Assembly: GCA_947565475.1 (NCBI GenBank)
Contig: CANOGI010000060.1
Span: forward strand, 1-10,681
DNA: 10,681 bases
Direction of reading: 5' to 3'
Origin: an uncultured Eubacteriaceae bacterium
GTDB taxonomy: Bacteria > Bacillota > Clostridia > Lachnospirales > CAG-274
The position numbers and the translations under genes are program-made. Of the stretch, positions 5,962 through 10,681 are shown piece by piece; within the stretch, counting starts at the first letter, position 1; each line of letters opens with the position of its first letter. Under the pieces are notes generated by a model that searched no databases, had not been told where the DNA came from, and worked only from the letters and a program-made list of their open reading frames with translations.

Positions 5962-6363
5962 ATGTTTTGGAAAGAAAGTTTAGCGACAGGCGTTGAGAGT
6001 ATCGACTCTCAGCATAAAGATATTATAGGAAAAATGAACGCTATTTTCGAAGCTGGAAAAAGAGGCAAAGCGGCTGAAGAGCTTCTCCCCACCCTCAAGT
6101 ATTTGGAAAATTATGTGGTAGAGCATTTTCAGAACGAGGAACAACTTCAAATTAAAAGCGGATATCCAAAATATCAGCAGCATAAAATCGCTCATGAGGA
6201 ATTTATAAAAAAAGTAGAGAAATTATTTGAGAAATTTAAAACGGATGGGGCTTCTCTTTCCGTAATAATAGACGTTAATAAAACCATTCTTGATTTGTTT
6301 GTTCAGCATATTACAATAGTGGATAAGGAATTCGCTAAATACTACAGAGAACAGTCAAAATAA
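5962..6363 (+). CDS. Bacteriohemerythrin
   Basis: This 133-residue single-domain protein has the hemerythrin four-helix bundle with a complete di-iron ligand set: H18 (in IDSQHK), H55 and E59 (HFQNE), H74 and H78 (HKIAH), H116 and D121 (HITIVD). Hemerythrins bind O2 reversibly at the di-iron centre; bacterial ones act in oxygen storage, sensing or detoxification, and in motile bacteria they are often linked with aerotaxis. The length is that of stand-alone bacteriohemerythrins, with no fused receptor domain. AAGGAGG at 5947-5953 lies 8 nt before ATG. The gene has its own promoter and is followed by a long non-coding gap, so it is probably transcribed alone. In a probable anaerobe it most likely handles or signals oxygen exposure (inference). 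Confidence 0.94.
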   Translation: MFWKESLATGVESIDSQHKDIIGKMNAIFEAGKRGKAAEELLPTLKYLENYVVEHFQNEEQLQIKSGYPKYQQHKIAHEEFIKKVEKLFEKFKTDGASLSVIIDVNKTILDLFVQHITIVDKEFAKYYREQSK

Positions 6364-6484
6364 ATAGACGCTTATATAAACTATAACATATCTGAAAACC
6401 GCTTTGAAGTATACATATTAAACAAATTTGTCAGAGCGAGTAAGTAAAGATGAGAGAATAACAAAATCTTATCTCAAGTTTTTC

Positions 6485-6698
6485 GTGACAAAGCTATGGC
6501 GGGTTTGGATATTTTGTATAGTCAAATAAATTTACAGATACGCCCTAAGGAAACGGCCAAGTCAACGCCTATTGGTATTTTTATATTATAAAAATACCAA
6601 TAGGCTAAAAGTAAACGCCGTCGGTTAGAGTGGTGTTTCGGCGTCTCCCTAAAAAAACGTCACTCGTTATGAGCGGGAGTATAAAAAAACTCCCGCTC
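6485..6698 (+). ncRNA. Candidate structured RNA of unknown class
   Basis: This part of the 393-bp gap has no usable reading frame but is dense in complementary segments: CTAT/ATAG (6494-6497 with 6518-6521), GCC/GGC (6542-6544 with 6555-6557), a 19-bp hairpin (6567-6605), ACGCCG/CGGCGT (6615-6620 with 6639-6644), and a 10-bp terminator-like stem (6671-6698). Unpaired stretches between them, such as CAAGTCAACG and AAAAGTAAA, look like conserved RNA joints. The layout, with a helix, a conserved joint, an extendable hairpin, a joint and another helix, reminded me of HEARO/omega-RNAs of IscB-type nucleases, but this is recalled and unverified, and no IscB gene is present. The strand is inferred from the terminator-like end. 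An attenuator leader of the downstream operon is the main alternative. Confidence 0.35.
6567..6605. repeat. 39-nt perfect palindrome forming a long hairpin
   Basis: The arm GCCTATTGGTATTTTTATA (6567-6585) is fully complementary to 6587-6605 around one central base. It lies inside the candidate structured RNA, where it would be a variable extended stem. Confidence 0.75.
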
Positions 6699-6708
6699 GC
6701 TTAATTTT
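6671..6708 (+). terminator. Terminator-like hairpin before the 6757 operon
   Basis: GAGCGGGAGT (6671-6680) pairs with ACTCCCGCTC (6689-6698) around an A-rich 8-nt loop, followed by GCTTAATTTT. The T-tract is imperfect. It may end the hemerythrin transcript or a separate small RNA, or act as an attenuator, because CTCCC at 6645-6649 could pair with GGGAG at 6675-6679 instead. Confidence 0.5.
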
Positions 6709-6756
6709 ATATATTTGAGAACCTTTCATAAACGGCATTTTCACGGAGATTAAATT

Positions 6757-8505
6757 ATGACGCGAGAAAAAAACAAAACAAAAACAAATAAAAAGATTTT
6801 CTTTCTTGTGGTAATTCTGGTGGCGTTTTTAGCCGCGTTAATATCAATGGAATATGGGCAGACTGTCACAAACGGAAAATACACGTCAAATATAAAAACA
6901 ATAAAAGACTTTTCCTATGACGCGGGAAATAAAGCTGACTTCACTGTATGGGAAAATCATATATACTACTGTACTAAAGACGGGGTGCAATATATAGACT
7001 CAAAAGGAGAGGTATTGTGGAGCGAGACATATAATATGACTCTCCCTTATATGGTTCAAAATGAGAGTATAATAGGGATAAGCGAGCAAAAAGGCAGAGT
7101 TATGATAGTCTACGACAGCGACGGAAAAAAATACTCCGTGCAGACGAATAATCCCATAGTAGGCTTTTCCTTAAATTCTAAGGGATATTCCAGTATAATA
7201 ACGTCTTCCGACTCAGAATATCAGCTTGAGGTTTATAACTCCGATGGAAATGTGATATTTTCAGGACATTTCCAGATAGCTCACGGAATACCTGTTTCAT
7301 CAAGCATCTCAAAAAATGGAGATATTTTAGCCGTGGGATTTTTGAATATAAATGAAATATCCATAAGCTCACGGGTTTCTTTTTATAATATAAATGAGGA
7401 TAGTGTAAAGGGAAGCGAGACAAGTAGCGCCGTTTTCGCGTCATTTGATGAGGCTGAGGCGGTATGCGGCGTAATAAACTTTCTTGATAACAACTCCGTG
7501 GCGATAGTTTCTGACAGTTCCCTCACTTTTGTTTACGTAAACCCTGACACAGCTGAAAAATATAAAGAAAAAAATAAGATTAATTTTAAAAATCAGATAA
7601 AACAAGTCGCCTTTGACCAAAACACCAACGTATACGCCTCTTTTGGTGAAAAAATCATAAACTCGGGAGGAGAAGCTCTCGAAAATGGCACAACAATATG
7701 TTATGATAAAGATGGAAATCAAAAATTCAGCGTTTTGTCGGAAAAAAAAGTTACTGGTATATACCCGTCTGAAAATTCCGTTTTGATAGGAATGGACAGA
7801 GGCTTTAAAAATTACAATCTTTCCGGAAAACTTATGTGGGAATATAATACAGGCCAAGACACTAAAAAACTTATGCTTATAAATGACGATGACTTAGTTT
7901 TGTTCGTGGGAACAAATAAAGCCTCTATCTTCAGACTTACAGACGAGGTTCTTCAAAATCAGCAGTTATATGACCCTAATAATGATGCCAAAGAAGAAGA
8001 GACAAAAGAGGAAATTAAACCTCCTCCGCAAACCGAGTCAGAGTCCAAGTCAGAGGAGACCACGGCGAAAGTTTCTCCAAAATCAGAAAAACAAACTACA
8101 CCAAGTACAAAAAAACAAGATACTCAGTCGCCGACAAATAACAATAGCGATAACAATAAGAACAAAAATAATAGCCAGCCAGTTAGCCCTCCATCGAGTA
8201 ACAAAAACAACAGTAAACCCGCTGAAAATAACAACGATGAGCGTCCAGAGGAAATCGACCCGTCATCTTTAGAATCTAATAATAACGCGGGCGGCGCGAA
8301 TAACTCAAATGGTAATAATAACGGCGATACCACAAATCAAATTCTTCCCGACAATACAAATAACACTAATAACTCAGACAACACAACTATCGGGAATAAT
8401 AACACCTCGCCTAACAACACTACATCACCTGAGCAAACTCCAACCCCCTCGCCAGAGCAATCCCCTAATGTGGCTAATCCTGTATCACCAGCCCCCGGCG
8501 AGTAA
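6757..8505 (+). CDS. Membrane-anchored beta-propeller-like protein (DUF5711-like) with long disordered tail
   Basis: The 582-residue protein has a basic N-terminus, one transmembrane segment (about 13-30) and then an exported domain up to about residue 405. That domain is made of short strand-turn units of the PQQ/WD-like kind, such as DSKGEVLW, NSDGNVIFS, DKDGNQKFS and LSGKLMWEY, which suggests a beta-propeller. Size and the CvpA neighbour fit the clostridial DUF5711 family (recalled, not searched). Residues about 406-582 form a tail rich in Asn, Ser, Thr, Pro, Lys and Glu, with runs of Asn and a Pro-rich end, probably disordered outside the cell or wall-spanning. GGAG at 6745-6748 precedes ATG by 8 nt. 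It is the first gene of a likely three-gene operon. The function is unknown; an envelope scaffold or sensor role is a guess. Confidence 0.82.
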   Translation: MTREKNKTKTNKKIFFLVVILVAFLAALISMEYGQTVTNGKYTSNIKTIKDFSYDAGNKADFTVWENHIYYCTKDGVQYIDSKGEVLWSETYNMTLPYMVQNESIIGISEQKGRVMIVYDSDGKKYSVQTNNPIVGFSLNSKGYSSIITSSDSEYQLEVYNSDGNVIFSGHFQIAHGIPVSSSISKNGDILAVGFLNINEISISSRVSFYNINEDSVKGSETSSAVFASFDEAEAVCGVINFLDNNSVAIVSDSSLTFVYVNPDTAEKYKEKNKINFKNQIKQVAFDQNTNVYASFGEKIINSGGEALENGTTICYDKDGNQKFSVLSEKKVTGIYPSENSVLIGMDRGFKNYNLSGKLMWEYNTGQDTKKLMLINDDDLVLFVGTNKASIFRLTDEVLQNQQLYDPNNDAKEEETKEEIKPPPQTESESKSEETTAKVSPKSEKQTTPSTKKQDTQSPTNNNSDNNKNKNNSQPVSPPSSNKNNSKPAENNNDERPEEIDPSSLESNNNAGGANNSNGNNNGDTTNQILPDNTNNTNNSDNTTIGNNNTSPNNTTSPEQTPTPSPEQSPNVANPVSPAPGE

Positions 8506-8562
8506 TAAAACATACGCTGTAACAGCCCCGCCGTAAATAAAAATTTTTGGAGGAAAAAATTG

Positions 8563-9228
8563 ATGAATGAATTTAATATAGCGGATGTGATAGTAATAGT
8601 TTTCCTTATAGCCTGCACCTACTTTTATTATCACAGAGGACTCGTGCACACGCTTTTAGGATTTTTCACCACGTTAATCTCAGTCGTTTTGTCAGGAATT
8701 TTAAGCCCTATTCTGGCAAACATATTAAGAGACACCACCATATTTGAAAGTATAAAATCCTATGTATCAGACACTTTTTTAAATTTAGATAACACAACTG
8801 GAGAATCCCTTGTAAAAAGCCTTAATATTCCTGAGTTTCTTCAAACTGATTTAATTGATAACATAAGCGATAAATTAGATTACACAGACTATATAAGCGA
8901 ATATATAACCGTTTTTATTATAAACATAATAGCTATGATAATAGTCTTTTTATTCTTATTCGTGTTTTTCAAAATTCTCGCTAACACGCTTAATATAATA
9001 AGCCACCTGCCTGTTTTGAGAACAGCTAATAAATTAGGCGGTGGAATTTTGGGCTTCGCTCAAGGCGTTCTCATAATATGGATTGTTTTCGCCGTTCTTA
9101 CTATGCTTTATGGAAAACCAATGTTCGCCGGAATAAGCGAGGCTGTGTCAAATTCTTTGATAGCGAGTAAATTTTACGACTCAAATATATTAATAAAGGG
9201 ACTCTCAGCAATAGAGAGCTTGATATAA
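8563..9228 (+). CDS. CvpA-family membrane protein
   Basis: This 221-residue protein has four hydrophobic segments (about 6-21, 30-52, 116-140 and 160-184) with a polar stretch between the second and third. The family signature is clear: the N-terminal ADVIVIVFLI..YHRGLVHTLLGF and the glycine-spaced NKLGGGILGFAQGVLIIW in the last helix. CvpA was named for colicin V production in E. coli and is tied to envelope homeostasis; its molecular role is unclear. I chose ATG 8563, 9 nt after GGAGG (8549-8553); TTG at 8560 in the same frame is closer to that site and could add one residue. The gene begins 57 nt after the propeller gene and no terminator intervenes, so the two are probably co-transcribed and may act together at the membrane. 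Confidence 0.85.
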   Translation: MNEFNIADVIVIVFLIACTYFYYHRGLVHTLLGFFTTLISVVLSGILSPILANILRDTTIFESIKSYVSDTFLNLDNTTGESLVKSLNIPEFLQTDLIDNISDKLDYTDYISEYITVFIINIIAMIIVFLFLFVFFKILANTLNIISHLPVLRTANKLGGGILGFAQGVLIIWIVFAVLTMLYGKPMFAGISEAVSNSLIASKFYDSNILIKGLSAIESLI

Positions 9229-9282
9229 AAAAACGTTTAAATGCCGAAAAGCGTTCTATAAAAACTGTAAGAGGTATGAAAA

Positions 9283-9936
9283 ATGTTAAAACACTTTAAA
9301 ACCGTAAATGAATTCGGCGAAGCTGAAATGACTGAAAAAAAATCTAAGTTTATAGCCGCTGTAAAACCTGTCTCCACAGAAGAAGAGGCGAGAGAGTTTA
9401 TTCTAAGTATAAAGAAAAAACATTATAACGCCACTCATAATGTTTTCGCCTATAGAATAGGCGAAAAAAACGAGATAGAGAAACAAAGCGACGACGGCGA
9501 GCCGAGCGGGACGGCGGGGCTTCCCGTGTTAGACGTCCTTAGAGGGGAAGATATAAAAAACGCCGTGATTGTCGTCACAAGATATTTCGGCGGAACTCTT
9601 TTAGGTACGGGCGGACTTGTCCGCGCCTACGGAAAATCGGCGAAAGAAGGAGTCCTCTCGGCCAAAATAATAGAAAAAATATTGTATAAATATATATATA
9701 TAACAGTTGATTATAATACATCGGGAAAAATACAATATGAAATTTTGGGAGAAGAACATATAATATATGATACCGAGTATACAGATAAAGTAAAATTTAC
9801 TGTACTCTGTGAAAATGATAAATCCGCCGGACTTATAAAGCGTATAACGGATATATCCAGTGGTTCGGCGTTGATTGAGGAAGGAAAAGACGCTTACGGT
9901 AAATGGCTGAATGGTAAACTTATAATGGATTTATAA
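9283..9936 (+). CDS. yigZ: YigZ/IMPACT-family (UPF0029) protein
   Basis: This 217-residue cytoplasmic protein matches the YigZ (B. subtilis YvyE) family. The N-terminal UPF0029/IMPACT domain (about 1-125) has the signature SDDGEPSGTAGLPVL (69-83) and VTRYFGGTLLGTGGLVRAY (98-116). The C-terminal part (about 138-200) fits the ferredoxin-like DUF1949 domain. Bacterial members have been linked to ribosome or translation-related regulation and to peptide turnover, but no firm activity is assigned; the eukaryotic relative IMPACT regulates GCN2. GAGGT at 9271-9275 lies 7 nt before ATG. The gene starts 54 nt after cvpA with no strong hairpin between, so it is likely the last gene of the operon. The length is normal for the family. 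Confidence 0.93.
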   Translation: MLKHFKTVNEFGEAEMTEKKSKFIAAVKPVSTEEEAREFILSIKKKHYNATHNVFAYRIGEKNEIEKQSDDGEPSGTAGLPVLDVLRGEDIKNAVIVVTRYFGGTLLGTGGLVRAYGKSAKEGVLSAKIIEKILYKYIYITVDYNTSGKIQYEILGEEHIIYDTEYTDKVKFTVLCENDKSAGLIKRITDISSGSALIEEGKDAYGKWLNGKLIMDL

Positions 9937-10036
9937 TAGACCTAAAAGAAATCAAAAATAGGCAAAACTTTTTTAATCTTCGCCTGTAAATTCCTTTTAG
10001 CGCCTTATAGTATAAAAAAAGATAACAAAAAGATGA

Positions 10037-10107
10037 GGGTTGTGAAAAAATAAAATTTATCTGAAAGAAAATTAAAAACTTTTTCAAATTTTATTTTTTC
10101 ACAACCC
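10037..10107. repeat. 22-bp inverted repeat between convergent genes
   Basis: The arms (10037-10058 and 10086-10107, starting GGGTTGTGAAAAAATAAAA) are perfect complements around a 27-nt loop. The AT-rich inner stem with GGGTT/AACCC at the base could act as a bidirectional terminator for yigZ and the small leftward gene. The length and loop are unusual for a simple terminator. Confidence 0.6.
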
Positions 10108-10153
10108 CAAATATACTTTTTCTGACACTAATTTCTCATATATTATAGTAATG

Positions 10154-10408
10154 TTATATTCTCCCGCTTTTCACAGCGAAAACAATACCATCGAAAAAAC
10201 CGCCTGAGTAAAGAAGTTCTTCCGATTCGGCAGTTTCTGAATTAACCTCCTCGGTATATTTAAAAAGTAAATCTTTGTCATTATCAGATAACCTCTCCGA
10301 AAGAATTTTGAGAGTTCTTTCAGAAACTTTTTTCCCCGCGTAGGAAGTCAAAATTTTTTCACATCTTTTAGCAAAAAATTCCCTTTCCGCTTTCTCAAAG
10401 TCATTCAT
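10154..10408 (-). CDS. Small hypothetical protein, 84 residues
   Basis: I do not recognise this protein. From ATG 10408 it encodes 84 residues, charged and helical for most of its length (FEKAEREFFAKRCEKIL, RTLKILSERLSDNDKDLLF), ending with a glycine-bearing segment SGGFFDGIVFAVKSGRI. There is no signal peptide or membrane segment and only one cysteine. The frame stays open upstream to a TTG at 10483, but that 25-residue extension has no good ribosome site; a GGGG and an AAAGGA lie just before the ATG, neither ideal. The C-terminal FxDGI text recalls small clostridial proteins of unknown function. It is transcribed towards yigZ, with the 22-bp inverted repeat between them. The gene is plausible but not certain. 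Confidence 0.6.
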   Translation of the reverse strand: MNDFEKAEREFFAKRCEKILTSYAGKKVSERTLKILSERLSDNDKDLLFKYTEEVNSETAESEELLYSGGFFDGIVFAVKSGRI

Positions 10409-10517
10409 AATAAGACCCCATATCCTTTCTTCCTCTTTATAGAGACCTATAGTTAATAATTTGTTGATTATTAAGTTTATCAATTAATGTGAGTTAGCCA
10501 AAAATTTATAATTAATA

Positions 10518-10544
10518 GAACCTTTTTCTATTGAGAAAAGGTTC
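10518..10544. terminator. Hairpin upstream of the small hypothetical gene
   Basis: GAACCTTTT (10518-10526) pairs with AAAAGGTTC (10536-10544) around a 9-nt loop. On the minus strand it is followed by a moderately T-rich run, so it may terminate a leftward transcript entering from beyond the window. Confidence 0.4.
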
Positions 10545-10583
10545 CAAACCTGCAAAAATGTTCTTTGAGCATTAAAACCTTGA

Positions 10584-10668
10584 GGCTCTGCCCCATTCGC
10601 GCCAACTTAAAAAATAAAAACCGTGGAACGCTGTCCCACACCCGGAGGGCCTTTTCAAAGGCTTGACC
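10584..10668. repeat. Cluster of small imperfect hairpins at the right edge
   Basis: This non-coding stretch holds GGC-TCT-GCC (10584-10592), GTGGAAC-GCT-GTCCCAC (10623-10639, one mismatch) and GCCTTT-TC-AAAGGC (10649-10662) followed by TTGACC. It is more GC-rich than its surroundings and resembles the hairpins at 1789-1834. Remnants of an interspersed intergenic repeat are likely; no gene is seen from 10484 to the end. Confidence 0.35.
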
Positions 10669-10681
10669 TAAACTTTATAAT

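Noticed and set aside
6364..6756. Remnant of a TnpB/IS605-type transposase gene in the gap
   Set aside because: Forward frames around 6480-6560 hit stops quickly and give no zinc-finger or RuvC-like text; only RNA-like structure is seen.
7178..7857. Leftward frames opposite the propeller domain
   Set aside because: They lie wholly inside a well-supported gene on the other strand, with no ribosome site or family resemblance.
7970..8618. Several overlapping frames on both strands over the tail of the propeller gene and the start of cvpA
   Set aside because: They arise from the low-complexity Asn/Pro codons of the tail; they have biased composition, no ribosome sites and no recognisable domain.
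10409..10483. N-terminal extension of the small hypothetical gene to a TTG start
   Set aside because: No suitable ribosome site precedes the TTG, and the extension is AT-rich and of different character; the internal ATG at 10408 fits better.

Overview
The window looks like a low-GC, Gram-positive-type chromosome, most likely a motile anaerobic clostridium. The evidence is AT-rich intergenic DNA, strong AGGAGG-type ribosome binding sites, near-perfect TTGACA-17-TATAAT promoters, TTG starts, tRNA genes without encoded CCA, and clostridial-type genes (a CheV tail, a FliB-like protein, a DUF5711-like/CvpA pair). Genus cannot be read from the sequence. No transposase, phage gene or CRISPR array was found.

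Layout. Positions 1-152 hold the 3' end of a chemotaxis gene (cheV-like), followed by a hairpin terminator. A complete M29 metallo-aminopeptidase is at 445-1557, ending at a 16-bp-stem terminator. Leftward-reading genes are an aquaporin-family channel with altered NPA boxes (1865-2599) and a flagellin lysine-N-methylase FliB homologue (2783-3952). A 560-bp AT-rich gap with several palindromes separates fliB from a rightward tRNA-Asp/Val/Leu operon (4515-4757), which has a perfect promoter and a terminator. Then come two monocistronic rightward genes: a membrane protein with a Tyr/Gly-rich N-terminus and a C-terminal zinc ribbon (5042-5749), and a bacteriohemerythrin (5962-6363).

A 393-bp gap (6364-6756) holds the most unusual DNA in the window: a run of nested hairpins ending in a terminator-like stem, with no coding potential. 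I read it as a candidate structured RNA. Its class is uncertain; an orphan HEARO/omega-RNA is one testable idea. After it lies a probable operon: a membrane-anchored beta-propeller protein with a long Asn/Ser/Pro-rich tail (6757-8505), a CvpA-family membrane protein (8563-9228) and a YigZ/IMPACT-family protein (9283-9936). A 22-bp inverted repeat separates this from a small leftward hypothetical gene (10154-10408). The right end has no gene and carries small degenerate hairpins.

Functionally, cheV and fliB point to flagellar motility. The hemerythrin fits oxygen sensing or handling in an anaerobe. The aminopeptidase, tRNAs and YigZ are housekeeping. The two membrane genes in the 6757-9936 operon probably act at the envelope, but their exact role is unknown.
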